A stretch of 64,000 bases of DNA from Ancylobacter novellus (GCA_003241695.1 QFPN01000005.1:1-64000), one strand, 5' to 3'; positions 46,353 through 55,978 are shown, counted from the first letter of the stretch. Numbers and translations are program-made. Notes: generated by a model not told the origin, from the sequence alone.

Positions 46353-47090
46353 CGCGGTCCGAAAGCCCCCTCTCTTTCGATCGCAGCTTCCTTATCGGGC
46401 GCCTGAGCCGGTGTTAAGCGGCTACGGTTAACGCTTGCTGAAGCGTCAGGTTCGAGTCCGCCCCTCGCAACCGTCAATTCACAGAAACAATGACGCCGCG
46501 CGCCCGTCGTCGAGCCGCCATACCGCTCGCGCGCTTGTCAACACTGTCACGGATCGGTTAGAGAGCGAGGGCTCACGTCGAAGTGGGCCGAGTCTCTTTA
46601 ATCGGGACTTGGCCTGCGCACCGGCCTCCCGGACGCGACGCCTTCCGCGATCGCCGCGGGGCTCGCCGCACGGATCGCTGTCGACGGCGCGACGGACAGA
46701 TTTCGCAGCCGCGACTTGAACCGGCGCAAATCCTTCGCGCGTCGACGTCTTTGGCCCGGACCGTTCGACGCGGAGCCGCCGGCGGCGTCGTCGCCGGCCG
46801 ACAGTGTTGTTTTGCGAGGATGGGTTACGGCTTCGCCGCCCGTCCTGCCTTGATCGCGAGGTGCCTCCGGGAATGCGCACGGCGCTCATCGCCGATTTCG
46901 CTTTGTCCGGGACCTCGCTCCGCCGGTCCAGCCGGCGCTCGCCTTCGGGACGCGCCGTTCTTCCGGCCCCACGTTTCCCCCCGCTTCTCACAACCACAGC
47001 CGGGCGCCGTTCGCGCAAGTCATGCGCGCCGCCCTCGCCGTCCCTCGCGACGGCGAGCGGGCCGCCCGGCCGCACAGCCGAGTCAGTCAT
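46353..47090 (+). other. Long leader region of rne (738 bp, no gene)
   Basis: The gap between divergent amiC and rne shows no credible protein gene. Open frames in it have extreme Arg/Pro/Ser composition. It probably holds both promoters and a long rne 5' untranslated region. In enterobacteria such a leader lets RNase E control its own mRNA, but conservation here is untested. Confidence 0.5.
46535..46563 (+). promoter_or_regulatory. Candidate rne promoter
   Basis: TTGTCA (five of six to the -35 consensus) at 46535-46540 is separated by 17 bases from TTAGAG (46558-46563), a poor -10. If real, the rne leader would exceed 500 bases. Confidence 0.3.
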
Positions 47091-49754
47091 ATGGCCAATA
47101 AAATGCTCATCGACGCCACCCACGCGGAGGAGACCCGCGTGGTGGTGGTGCGCGGATCGAAGGTCGAGGAGTTCGACTTCGAGAGCGCCAATCGCCGCCA
47201 GCTCCGCGGGAACATCTATCTCGCCAAGGTGATGAGGGTCGAGCCGTCGCTTCAGGCGGCTTTCGTGGAATATGGCGGCAACCGCCACGGCTTCCTCGCC
47301 TTCAGCGAAATCCACCCGGACTACTACCAGATCCCGGTCGCCGACCGGCAGGCGCTCCTCGCCGAGGAGGAGACCGCCGCCGCCGCCGAGGAGAAGGAAC
47401 ACGACGAGGAGGCTGAGAAGCCGTCGTCGAGCCGCCGCCGGCGCGGCCGCGCGCGCCCCAAGGCCGCCCCGAGCGACGAGACCGCAAGCGAGGCCGCGCC
47501 CGCCGAGGACGGCGCGCCGGCGCTTGCGCCTGCCGAAGCGGCCGAAGCTGAGGCCGCCGTCGCCGAGCATGTCGAGGAGCAGGAAGCCAAGGTCGAGGCC
47601 GCGGAAGACGGCGACGACTCCTCCGACGACGATCACCACGAAGAGGATCATCCCGTCGAGTCGATCGGCGCGGGCGACGCGCTCGAGGAGGTGCCCGAGC
47701 GCCGGGCGCGCCCGCTGCGCTCCTACAAGATCCAAGAGGTGATCAAGCGCCGGCAGATCCTGCTGGTGCAGGTCGTCAAGGAAGAGCGCGGCACCAAGGG
47801 CGCGGCGCTCACCACCTATCTGTCGCTCGCCGGACGCTATTCGGTGCTGATGCCCAACACCGCTCGCGGCGGCGGCATCTCCCGCAAGATCACGTCCGCG
47901 CAGGACCGCAAGCGCCTGAAGGAGGTCGCCTCCGACCTAGACGTGCCGGAGGGGATGGGCGTCATCCTGCGCACCGCGGGCGCGACGCGCACCAAGCCGG
48001 AGATCAAGCGCGACTTCGAATATCTGATGCGCCTCTGGGAGACGGTGCGCGACCTGACGCTGAAGTCGTCGGCGCCGTCGCTCGTCTATGAGGAAGGCTC
48101 GCTGATCAAGCGTTCGATCCGCGATCTCTACAACAAGGAGATCGACGAGGTCCTGGTCTCGGGCGACGACGGCTATCGCGAGGCCAAGGACTTCATGCGG
48201 ATGCTCATGCCGAGCAACGCCAAGATCGTCCAGCCCTACCGCGACAGCCAGCCGCTCTATTCGAAGATGGGCGTGGAGACCCAGCTCGACGCGATGTTCT
48301 CGAACGTCGTGACGATGAAGTCCGGCGGATACATCGTCATCAACCAGACCGAGGCGCTGGTCGCGATCGACGTGAACTCGGGCCGCTCGACGCGCGAGCA
48401 CAACATCGAGGACACCGCGCTCCGCACCAATCTCGAGGCGGCCGAGGAAGTCGCGCGCCAGCTTCGCTTGCGCGACCTCGCCGGCCTGATCGTGATCGAC
48501 TTCATCGACATGGAGGAGTCGCGGAACAACCGCGCGGTCGAGAAGAAGCTCAAGGACTGCCTCAAGAACGACCGCGCCCGCATCCAGCTTGGTCGGATCT
48601 CGCATTTCGGCCTGATGGAGATGTCGCGCCAGCGTATCCGCACGGGCGTGCTGGAATCCTCGAGCGAGATCTGCCCGCACTGCAACGGCGTCGGCACCGT
48701 GCGCGCCGTGCCGTCCGTCGCGCTGCACGTTCTGCGCATGGTCGAGGACGCGCTGCGCAAGGACGCCTCGCGCAACCTGCTGGTGAAGACCCGCAACGAG
48801 GTCGCGCTCTACCTGCTCAACCAGAAGCGCGCGCATATCCGCGAGATCGAGGGCCGGTTCGGCGTGTCGATCTCGTTCGGCGCCGAGGCGCATCTCGCCG
48901 CCGGCCAGCACCTCGTGATCGAGCGCACGGAGCCCGCGTCGGGCGAGATCCGCGCCGTCGCGACTCAGGTGCGCGTCGACACGATCGAGCCCGAGGAAGT
49001 CGTCGAGGACGAAGTCGAGGAGGTCGTCGAGGACGCGCCTGCGACGGCCGAGGCCTCGCCGGCGGGCGAAGAGAAGACGGAAGGGACGGGGTCCAGCCGC
49101 AGGCGCCGCCGCCGCCGCCGCCGCGGCGGCAGCCGGACCAACGGCGCCGGCGACGCGCAGCAGGCGTCGGCCGAAGGCGACGAGGGCGATGACGCCGACG
49201 ACGGGGACGAGGAGGAGGTTGCGGAGCAGCAGGCTGCGTCGCCCGAGACCGAGTCCGCGGAGACCGTAGCGACGAGCGACGTCGCCGAACCTGTGGGCGA
49301 AACGCCGGTCGTCACGGCCGCCGCGCCCGAAGGCGACGGCGCGCCCGCCGAAACTCCGGCGGAAGCGGCCGACGGCGAGGAAGCGGCCAAGCCGGCCTCT
49401 TCGCGGCGACGCGGCCGTCGCGGCGGCAAGCGGACCCGCGGAAGCTCCGCCGACGCCGAGGAGGCTTCTGAAGAGGCCGCGGCGGGAGCCGAGGCTGCGG
49501 CCGACGCAGTCGAGCCCGTCGTTGATGTCGCCGCCGCAGCGCCGCAGGCGCCCGTAGCCGAAGAGCCGGTCGAGGAAGCCGCCGCGCCCGCGGACGACGG
49601 AGCGGCCGAGACCGTCGCCCAGGCGGACGAGCCGGCGACCGAATCGCCGGCCCCTGCTCCCGCGCCGGCCCCGCGTTCGGCGCCGCTTCCCGAGGCGGAA
49701 ATCGACCCGACCCGTCCGCGGCGCACCGGCTGGTGGAGCCGCCGCGCCGGCTGA
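47091..49754 (+). CDS. rne: Ribonuclease E
   Basis: This 887-residue endoribonuclease is the degradosome scaffold. The N terminus (MANKMLIDATHAEE) starts the catalytic half. The S1 domain is split by an acidic/basic low-complexity insert of about 120 residues, as in other alphaproteobacteria. Catalytic acidic residues occur in VAIDVNSGRST and IVIDFIDME, and the Zn-link is CPHCNGVG. The C-terminal half is disordered with an Arg-rich patch of nine Arg and ends in TGWWSRRAG. A C-terminal GWW motif is the PNPase docking site known from Caulobacter. The ATG at 47091 was chosen; the frame is open to 47022. An intrinsic terminator follows. Confidence 0.96.
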   Translation: MANKMLIDATHAEETRVVVVRGSKVEEFDFESANRRQLRGNIYLAKVMRVEPSLQAAFVEYGGNRHGFLAFSEIHPDYYQIPVADRQALLAEEETAAAAEEKEHDEEAEKPSSSRRRRGRARPKAAPSDETASEAAPAEDGAPALAPAEAAEAEAAVAEHVEEQEAKVEAAEDGDDSSDDDHHEEDHPVESIGAGDALEEVPERRARPLRSYKIQEVIKRRQILLVQVVKEERGTKGAALTTYLSLAGRYSVLMPNTARGGGISRKITSAQDRKRLKEVASDLDVPEGMGVILRTAGATRTKPEIKRDFEYLMRLWETVRDLTLKSSAPSLVYEEGSLIKRSIRDLYNKEIDEVLVSGDDGYREAKDFMRMLMPSNAKIVQPYRDSQPLYSKMGVETQLDAMFSNVVTMKSGGYIVINQTEALVAIDVNSGRSTREHNIEDTALRTNLEAAEEVARQLRLRDLAGLIVIDFIDMEESRNNRAVEKKLKDCLKNDRARIQLGRISHFGLMEMSRQRIRTGVLESSSEICPHCNGVGTVRAVPSVALHVLRMVEDALRKDASRNLLVKTRNEVALYLLNQKRAHIREIEGRFGVSISFGAEAHLAAGQHLVIERTEPASGEIRAVATQVRVDTIEPEEVVEDEVEEVVEDAPATAEASPAGEEKTEGTGSSRRRRRRRRRGGSRTNGAGDAQQASAEGDEGDDADDGDEEEVAEQQAASPETESAETVATSDVAEPVGETPVVTAAAPEGDGAPAETPAEAADGEEAAKPASSRRRGRRGGKRTRGSSADAEEASEEAAAGAEAAADAVEPVVDVAAAAPQAPVAEEPVEEAAAPADDGAAETVAQADEPATESPAPAPAPAPRSAPLPEAEIDPTRPRRTGWWSRRAG

Positions 49755-49783
49755 CCGGACCGCGATTGACGATCGTCTGCATG

Positions 49784-49820
49784 AGCGGCGGGGCTTCGAT
49801 CCCGCCGCTTTTTCTTTTTC
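49784..49820 (+). terminator. Rho-independent terminator of rne
   Basis: A 9-bp stem AGCGGCGGG/CCCGCCGCT with an 8-base loop is followed by TTTTTCTTTTTC. It lies 30 bp after the rne stop. Confidence 0.93.
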
Positions 49821-49885
49821 GGCGAGGCCGACGCCCGGATCCCCCGCTTGGCGCCCTCAGCGAGCCAGGCGCAGACGGATCTTCG

Positions 49886-50020
49886 CCTTCTCCCTTGCGG
49901 GGAGAGGTCGGGGTGCGGTGGTCCAGAAAATGGCTGAGAGGGTGAAGCCGCTCTACGCCGTCGCGCAACGCTCCATTGTGAACCACCCCTAACCCTCACC
50001 CTTCCCGCAGGTGGAGAGGG
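49886..50020. repeat. Fourth class of intergenic inverted repeat
   Basis: Imperfect arms, CCTTCTCCCTTGCGGGGAGA... near 49886-49921 and CCACCCCTAACCCTCACCC... at 49983-50020, are complementary over most of their length. The 412-bp gap between rne and secG otherwise holds only the two terminators. Confidence 0.65.
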
Positions 50021-50110
50021 CGAAACCGTCGCGGGCGTTCCTCAGTCCCCCATGGGGAAACGACTGACAAGCCGGACGAACCGCCGCCCTGCCCGCCTTT
50101 CATGACGCGC

Positions 50111-50141
50111 AAAACAAAAGGCCCGGATCTCTCCGGGCCTT
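50111..50141 (-). terminator. Rho-independent terminator of secG
   Basis: On the minus strand a perfect 10-bp stem AAGGCCCGGA/TCCGGGCCTT with a 4-base loop is followed by TTTGTTTT. It ends the tpiA-secG direction 26 bp past the secG stop. Confidence 0.93.
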
Positions 50142-50166
50142 CGTCGTTCGCGGAAGCGACGTCGCG

Positions 50167-50817
50167 TTACTGGCCGCCGGACGGCGCGGGCGGGCCGGCG
50201 TTGTCGGGCGCGGACGGCTTGTCGGCGCCTTCGGGCGCGGCGGGCTGAGCCGGGGCCTGCTTCACGTCCTCGCCGGTCTTCGTGCCGGCGTCGTTCGGGT
50301 CCGAGACCTGCGGCGCGACCGGCTGCGCGTCCTGCGGCATGGGAGCGGTCTGGGCGCCGCCGGGCGTCTGGCGCTCTCCGCCGGCCGGCGGGCTGTTGAC
50401 GTCGCCCTGCGGGGTCGCGGCGGCGGGCGCGGAGGTCCCGCCCATCGGCGGCGCGGGCTCGGCCGGGGCCGCGGGCTTCAGGCTCGGCAGAATGCCGCCC
50501 TGACCGGAACCGAGCGGCGCCTGTGGTCCTCCGGCGGGCGCGGCGGCCGGACGCGGCTGGGCGGCGTTCGGCTGCACGCGGTCGAAAGCCGACCCTCCGC
50601 CGTAGCCGGCGACGATCGTCAGCGCGATGCTGGTCGCGAAGAAGCCGGCGGCGAGATAGGCGGTGAGGCGCGTCAGCGGGTTCGACTGGCTGCGGCCGGC
50701 CATGAAGCCGCCGCCGCCGCCGATGCCGAGCGCGCCGCCTTCCGATTTCTGGAGGAGCACGACAACCACGAGCGCGAGCACGATCATGAGATGGATGACG
50801 ATCAGGACGGTCTGCAT
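50167..50817 (-). CDS. secG: Preprotein translocase subunit SecG with long Pro/Ala tail
   Basis: This is a 216-residue membrane protein. Two SecG membrane helices are clear (VLIVIHLMIVLALVVVVLLQ, then LTAYLAAGFFATSIALTIVAGY), connected by the conserved GGGGGFMAGRSQSNPLTR loop. SecG assists SecYEG protein export. Residues after about 75 form a long Pro/Ala/Gly-rich tail, much longer than in E. coli SecG (110 aa) but seen in related alphaproteobacteria. The ATG at 50817 was chosen. It follows tpiA. Confidence 0.94.
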   Translation of the reverse strand: MQTVLIVIHLMIVLALVVVVLLQKSEGGALGIGGGGGFMAGRSQSNPLTRLTAYLAAGFFATSIALTIVAGYGGGSAFDRVQPNAAQPRPAAAPAGGPQAPLGSGQGGILPSLKPAAPAEPAPPMGGTSAPAAATPQGDVNSPPAGGERQTPGGAQTAPMPQDAQPVAPQVSDPNDAGTKTGEDVKQAPAQPAAPEGADKPSAPDNAGPPAPSGGQ

Positions 50818-50954
50818 GTCGCTCGCTGCTTCGCGGCTTTCTGAGTTCGGGCCTGCGCGGAACGCGCGCGGACCCGACAAGGTTCAAGGCGCGACGTCAT
50901 ACACCCGCGGGGCGCGCGCCGCCACCTCCCGCGATGAGACAAATTCGAAGGATC

Positions 50955-51713
50955 TCAGGCGATGGCCGCTCGCGCGATCGCGAGAAAGTCGTCTGCCTTG
51001 AGGCTCGCGCCTCCGACCAGCGCCCCGTCGACGTCCGCGGCCTTCAGGATCTCGGCGGCGTTGTCGGGCTTCACCGAGCCGCCGTAGAGGATGCGGATCC
51101 CGGAGGCCGACGGGCCGAAACGCTCGGACAGCGCGGCGCGGATGAAGCCATGCATCTCGGCCACCTGCTCAATCGTGGGGGTCAGCCCCGTGCCGATCGC
51201 CCAGACCGGCTCGTAGGCCACGACCGTATCCTTCGGCGTCGCTCCGTCCGGGATCGAGCCTGCGAGCTGGCGTCCGACGACGGCCCTGGCCTCGTCGGCC
51301 TCGCGCTCCGCGCGCGTCTCCCCGACGCAGATCACCGCGACGAGCCCGGCGCGGCGCGCGGCCTCGGCCTTGGCGCGAACGACCTCGTCGGTCTCGGCGT
51401 GATCCTGCCGACGCTCCGAATGGCCGACGATCACCGCGCCGCCGCCCGCGTCGGCGATCATTTCGGCCGAAACGTCGCCGGTATGAGCGCCCGAGGCCTT
51501 GGCGTGGCAGTCCTGCCCGCCGACCGCGACGCCCGCGCCGCGGCTCGCCGTCGCGAAGCTCGTCAGGAGCGTGAAGGGCGGAAACACCATGAGGTCGACG
51601 TCCGCCTTCAGCCCGCCCTGATAGGCGCCGACCATGCGGACGAACTCGGGAGCCGAGGCCGCAAGACCGTTCATCTTCCAGTTGCCCGCGATGAGCTTTC
51701 TGCGCGACGCCAT
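50955..51713 (-). CDS. tpiA: Triosephosphate isomerase
   Basis: This 252-residue glycolytic enzyme interconverts dihydroxyacetone phosphate and glyceraldehyde 3-phosphate. Catalytic residues lie in AGNWKMNG (Asn and Lys), VGHSERR (His) and VVAYEPVWAIGTG (Glu). The phosphate-binding loop GGSV and the segment GALVGGASL near the C terminus are present. Length is normal. The tpiA-secG order is conserved in the group. Confidence 0.97.
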   Translation of the reverse strand: MASRRKLIAGNWKMNGLAASAPEFVRMVGAYQGGLKADVDLMVFPPFTLLTSFATASRGAGVAVGGQDCHAKASGAHTGDVSAEMIADAGGGAVIVGHSERRQDHAETDEVVRAKAEAARRAGLVAVICVGETRAEREADEARAVVGRQLAGSIPDGATPKDTVVAYEPVWAIGTGLTPTIEQVAEMHGFIRAALSERFGPSASGIRILYGGSVKPDNAAEILKAADVDGALVGGASLKADDFLAIARAAIA

Positions 51714-51932
51714 GCCTGTGGTTCCCTCGGATCGCCCCGGTCTTGTCTTCGCGCCGGGCCGCGTTCCGCCTAGCAGAAGCGGCGTCGCCTTTCAAAGAGA
51801 GGCCGCGGCGCTTGCAAATTCCTCCCGCGCTTGCGATTTGCGCGCGTCGGGCGCGGCTCGCTAAGGTCCGCGCCCTCAATCGTCGTCCTTCGCCTTCAAG
51901 GGCGGCCTCGAACGCAGGCCTCGTGACCTTCC

Positions 51933-53828
51933 ATGCTTCAGACGCTCCGCAGCGGTGCCGCCGGATGGGTGGCCAAGGTGTTCCTCGGGCTGCTCGTGCT
52001 GAGCTTCGCGGTCTGGGGCATCGAGGACATCTTCCGCATCGGCGGCGGCTCGAAGGACGCGGCCGTGGTCGGCGACCGCAAGATCTCGGTCGAGGAGTAC
52101 CGGCAGGCCTACATGAACGAGCTGCGCCGCATCGGGCAGCAGGCGCAGCGCGAGATCACGCCGGAACAGGCGCGCATGGCGGGCATCGGCGAGAAGGTTC
52201 TGGGCGACCTCGTCAACGAGGCCGCCATGGACGAGAAGATCGCGGCGCTCAAGCTGTCGCTCACCGATGACGAGGTCGTGCGCGAGGTGCAGGCCGACGA
52301 GATGTTCGTGGGACCGACCGGCGGCTTCGACCGGTCGCGGTTCCAGGCCATCCTCGGGCAGAACAACCTGACCGAGAACCGCTATCTGCAGCTTCAGCGC
52401 CAGTATTCGGTCCGCAAGCAGCTGATCGACGCGCTGACGTCCAACATCGAGGCGCCCGAGGCTTTCCGGCGGGCGATCCACGCCTTCAACACCGACAGCC
52501 GCTCCATCTCCTTCATTTCGCTCAAGCCCGAGGACGCCTCCGCGGTTCCGGCGCCGACACCCGAGCAGCTCAACGCCTTCTACGACCAGCGCAAAGCAAG
52601 CTTCGCCGCGCCGGAATACCGCAAGATCGCTCTGCTCTCGCTGGACCCCAAGGCCGTCGCCCAGACGGTTCAGGTCCCGGACGCCGACCTCAAGGCCTAT
52701 TACGACGCCAACCAGCCGAAATACGCGGAGCTCGAAAAGCGTTCGATCGAGCAGATCACCTTTCCGTCGATGGAGGTCGCGAAGGCCGCGGCCGACGACA
52801 TCAAGAGCGGCAAGAAGCTGTTCGAGCAGGTGATGGCCGAGCAGAAGCTCAAGCCCGAGGACATCTATCTCGGCGACCTGACCAAGGCGCAGATGTTCGA
52901 CCAGAAGATCGCGGACGCCGCCTTCGCCCTGCCGCAGGGCCAGGTGAGCGATCCGGTCCAGGGCTCCTACTCCACGGTGCTGCTGCGCGTCACCGGCGTG
53001 CAGCAGCAGAAGCTCAAGAGCTTCGAGGACGTGAAGAACGAGATTCGCCAGGTGATGGCGGAGGAGCGCGCCCGCCGCGACGCGCTCTCGCTCCACGACA
53101 AGATCGACGAGGCGAGGCTGGGCGGAGCGACGCTCGAGGAAGCCGCCAAGACCGCGAATCTGACGGTGCGGGAGATCGCGGCCGTGGACGCCAACGGCGC
53201 CGGCTCCGACGGACAGCCGGTGGCCGACATCCCGATGGCGTCCAAGGTGCTGGAGGCCGCGTTCCGGACGGAGCCCGGCGACGTCGCCCCGACCCTTCAG
53301 GACGGCGACTCCTACGCCTGGATCGACGTCCGCGGCGTGACGCCCGCTCGCGACCGGTCGTTCGACGAGGTCAAGGCGCAGGTCGAGACCCGCTGGCGGG
53401 AAGAACAGGCCGAGCAGCGCCTCGACGCCCGCGCCAAGACGGCCGTCGACGAGCTGAAGCAGGGCAAGTCGCTCGACGACGTGGCTTCCCAGTTCAAGAC
53501 GGGCGTCGAACAGGCCGAGACGACCCGCCTCGGCGGGGCGCCGTCGATCACGGCGGCGCAGGCGAAGGCGATCTTCCAGACGCCGGTGGACGGCTTCGGC
53601 CAGACGCCGACCGATCAGAACGGAGGACGCCTCGTCTACAAGGTGACTGCCGACAACGAACGTCCCTTCGACCCCGCGCAGCCCGACGACTCCGGCCAGA
53701 TCGAGAAGATTTCGCAGAGCATGGGCAACGACGTCGTGACATCGCTCGTGCGTCAGCTCCGCGATCAGCTCGGCGCGAAGATCGACCCTGCGGCCGTTTC
53801 GCAGGTCGCGGGCGGCGGAGCGAGCTGA
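51933..53828 (+). CDS. PpiD/SurA-type peptidylprolyl isomerase, membrane anchored
   Basis: This is a 631-residue periplasmic foldase. A single N-terminal helix (about 12-32) anchors it. A SurA-type N-terminal region (VGDRKISVEEYRQAY) and a central parvulin-like domain (about 230-350, with QGQVSDPVQGSYSTVLLRVTGV) follow, then a long helical region. It probably chaperones secreted proteins. PpiD parvulin domains are often inactive, and activity cannot be judged here. trpE starts 8 bp after its stop. Confidence 0.9.
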   Translation: MLQTLRSGAAGWVAKVFLGLLVLSFAVWGIEDIFRIGGGSKDAAVVGDRKISVEEYRQAYMNELRRIGQQAQREITPEQARMAGIGEKVLGDLVNEAAMDEKIAALKLSLTDDEVVREVQADEMFVGPTGGFDRSRFQAILGQNNLTENRYLQLQRQYSVRKQLIDALTSNIEAPEAFRRAIHAFNTDSRSISFISLKPEDASAVPAPTPEQLNAFYDQRKASFAAPEYRKIALLSLDPKAVAQTVQVPDADLKAYYDANQPKYAELEKRSIEQITFPSMEVAKAAADDIKSGKKLFEQVMAEQKLKPEDIYLGDLTKAQMFDQKIADAAFALPQGQVSDPVQGSYSTVLLRVTGVQQQKLKSFEDVKNEIRQVMAEERARRDALSLHDKIDEARLGGATLEEAAKTANLTVREIAAVDANGAGSDGQPVADIPMASKVLEAAFRTEPGDVAPTLQDGDSYAWIDVRGVTPARDRSFDEVKAQVETRWREEQAEQRLDARAKTAVDELKQGKSLDDVASQFKTGVEQAETTRLGGAPSITAAQAKAIFQTPVDGFGQTPTDQNGGRLVYKVTADNERPFDPAQPDDSGQIEKISQSMGNDVVTSLVRQLRDQLGAKIDPAAVSQVAGGGAS

Positions 53829-53835
53829 ACGCGTC

Positions 53836-55353
53836 ATGCTGATCACGCCCGCGCTCGAAGACTTCGCGCCGACCTACGATCGGGGAACGCCCCAGCTCGT
53901 CTCGACCACGCTCGTCGGCGACCTCGAGACGCCGGTTTCGGCCTATCTCAAGCTCGCGGACGGCCGCCCCGACGCCTTCCTGTTCGAATCCGTCGAAGGC
54001 GGCGCCGTGCGCGGGCGCTACTCCATCATCGGCCTGAAGCCCGACCTGCTCTGGCGCTCGCGTGACGGCCGGGCGGAGACCAACCGCACGCCGGCCAGGG
54101 ACCGCGAGGCCTTCGAGCCCTGCGAAGGCCGCCCGCTGGACGAGCTGCGGCGCCTGCTGGCGGAATCGCGGATCGACGGGCGCGAGGACCTGCCGCCGAT
54201 GGCGGCCGGCGTGTTCGGCTATCTCGGCTACGACATGGTCCGCGAGATGGAGGAGCTCCCCTCCCCCAATCCGGACGCGCTCCACGTGCCGGACGCGATC
54301 CTCATGCGTCCGACCGTCATCGTCGTCTTCGACGCCGTGAAGGACGAGATCACCGTCGTCACCCCGGCGCGGCCCGAGACGGGCGTGGCGGCCGCCGCGG
54401 CCCACGCCCGCGCGGTGGACCGGCTGACCGCGATCGTCGAGGGCCTCGACAGAAGCGTCCCCAAGGAACCGGCGTCCGAGGCGCGAGGCCTCGACGACTA
54501 CGACATGGTCTCGAACACCACGCCTGCCGACTACGAGGCGATGGTGACCAAGGCGAAGGAATACATCGCCGCCGGCGACATCTTCCAGGTCGTGCTGTCG
54601 CAGCGTTTCGAGGCGCCCTTCGATCTGCCGGCCTTCGCGCTCTACCGGGCGCTCCGCCGCACCAATCCGGCGCCGTTCCTGATCCACCTCGACTTCGGCT
54701 CCTTCCAGATCGTCGGCTCGAGCCCGGAGATCCTCGTGCGCGCGCGGGACGGCAAGGTCACCATCCGTCCGATCGCGGGCACGCGCCCGCGCGGCGCGAC
54801 GCCGGCGCAGGACCTTGCGCTCGGCGAGGAGCTGCTCGCCGACCCGAAGGAACGCGCGGAGCATCTGATGCTGCTCGACCTCGGCCGCAACGACGTCGGC
54901 CGCGTCGCCGAGATCGGCTCGGTGGCGGTCACCGACCGTTTCTTTCTCGAGCGCTACAGCCACGTGATGCACATCGTGTCGAACGTCGAGGGACGGCTCG
55001 CGCCCGGCCTCGACGCGCTCGACGCGCTGGTCGCGGGCTTTCCCGCCGGCACGGTTTCCGGAGCGCCGAAGGTCCGCGCCATGGAGATCATCGACGAGCT
55101 GGAGCGCGACAAGCGTGGCGTCTACGCCGGCTGCGTCGGCTATTTCGGCGCGAGCGGCGAGATGGACACCTGCATCGTCCTGCGCACCGCGGTCGTGAAG
55201 GACGGCCGCATCTTCGTCCAGGCGGGCGCGGGCGTGGTCGCGGATTCGAACCCGGCGTCCGAACAGCAGGAATGCGTCAACAAGGCCAAGGCGCTGTTCC
55301 GGGCGGCCGAGGAGGCCCGTCGTTTCGCGAGCGCCGGCCGCCGCGGGCAATAA
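53836..55353 (+). CDS. trpE: Anthranilate synthase component I
   Basis: This 505-residue enzyme makes anthranilate from chorismate, the first step of tryptophan synthesis, with TrpG providing ammonia. Family motifs: FLFESVEGG and RYSIIG near the N terminus, LSQRFEAPFDL, PFLIHLDFGSFQIVGSSPE, IRPIAGTRPRG, and GAPKVRAMEIIDELE with RGVYAGCVGYF. The trpG/trpD/trpC genes that often follow it are absent in this window. It is instead followed by a bidirectional terminator and a reversed gene. It is probably co-transcribed with the PpiD-like gene. Confidence 0.96.
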   Translation: MLITPALEDFAPTYDRGTPQLVSTTLVGDLETPVSAYLKLADGRPDAFLFESVEGGAVRGRYSIIGLKPDLLWRSRDGRAETNRTPARDREAFEPCEGRPLDELRRLLAESRIDGREDLPPMAAGVFGYLGYDMVREMEELPSPNPDALHVPDAILMRPTVIVVFDAVKDEITVVTPARPETGVAAAAAHARAVDRLTAIVEGLDRSVPKEPASEARGLDDYDMVSNTTPADYEAMVTKAKEYIAAGDIFQVVLSQRFEAPFDLPAFALYRALRRTNPAPFLIHLDFGSFQIVGSSPEILVRARDGKVTIRPIAGTRPRGATPAQDLALGEELLADPKERAEHLMLLDLGRNDVGRVAEIGSVAVTDRFFLERYSHVMHIVSNVEGRLAPGLDALDALVAGFPAGTVSGAPKVRAMEIIDELERDKRGVYAGCVGYFGASGEMDTCIVLRTAVVKDGRIFVQAGAGVVADSNPASEQQECVNKAKALFRAAEEARRFASAGRRGQ

Positions 55354-55402
55354 CAAGACGGCGGCGCCTTCGAAGTCTCGCGCACCGGCGCCGCCGGAAC
55401 GA

Positions 55403-55432
55403 AAAACGGGCGCTCCGAAGAGCGCCCGTTTT
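55403..55432. terminator. Bidirectional Rho-independent terminator
   Basis: A perfect 12-bp stem AAAACGGGCGCT/AGCGCCCGTTTT with a 6-base loop has A/T runs on both flanks, so it can end trpE on the plus strand and the glycine-zipper gene on the minus strand. Confidence 0.93.
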
Positions 55433-55475
55433 CATTCAGCCCATGACGCCGCTTCAGAGGAAGCGGCGGTCGAAA

Positions 55476-55751
55476 TCAGTTGCAGGGAACGCGATAGCGC
55501 TCGCCGTAACGATTGCGGGCGTAGCAGCGCGGGCCGCGAGTCTGCGACCCGATGATGGCGCCGGTGCCGGCGCCGAGCGCGCCGCCCACGAGAGCTCCGC
55601 CGGCGCTGCCGGTGGCCGCGCCGCCGATGGCGGCGCCCGCCGCCGTGCCGATCAGCGCGCCGCTCAGCGTGCGTTCGTTGCGGGTCTCGCCGCAAGCCGC
55701 GAGGCCGAGCGCGAGCGCGGAGACCGCGATGAGTGAGGCGACTTTCTTCAT
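55476..55751 (-). CDS. Glycine-zipper lipoprotein, 91 aa
   Basis: This is a small lipoprotein with a signal ending in LGLAAC and a central Gly-zipper of GxxxG-type repeats (GALIGTAAGAAIGGAATGSAG), and it ends RGPRCYARNRYGERYRVPCN with two Cys. Similar Gly-zipper outer-membrane or periplasmic lipoproteins (17 kDa-antigen-like) are widespread with unclear roles. The ATG at 55751 was selected because it starts MKKVASLIAVSALAL. It is a single gene; its 3' end faces the shared terminator. Confidence 0.85.
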   Translation of the reverse strand: MKKVASLIAVSALALGLAACGETRNERTLSGALIGTAAGAAIGGAATGSAGGALVGGALGAGTGAIIGSQTRGPRCYARNRYGERYRVPCN

Positions 55752-55978
55752 GGGCGTGAAAGCTCCGAATCTTCCGATGACGATGATTGTAGGCGAGAGG
55801 CCCCGTTCGGCCACCCGTCAAACGCAGTCGTGACTCGATAATGGAAAGCCATTCTTAATCGAGCGCCGGATCCTCGGCGACGCAGCGCCGCCATTCGCAT
55901 AAACGGCGCGCCGCATGGATCCCTGCGAGGCGCCGGCGGACTTTTTTTGGCGGCGCCTGCGAGACCATCGTCATGCCG

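Noticed and set aside
46414..46431. Possible CtrA site upstream of amiC/rne (two TTAA motifs)
   Set aside because: The two TTAA elements are 10 bases apart; the CtrA consensus needs 7. No better match was found.
46435..46719. 94-codon ORF in the rne leader
   Set aside because: Its composition is Arg/Ser/Pro-rich with no hydrophobic core, no ribosome-binding site and no similarity that I recognise.
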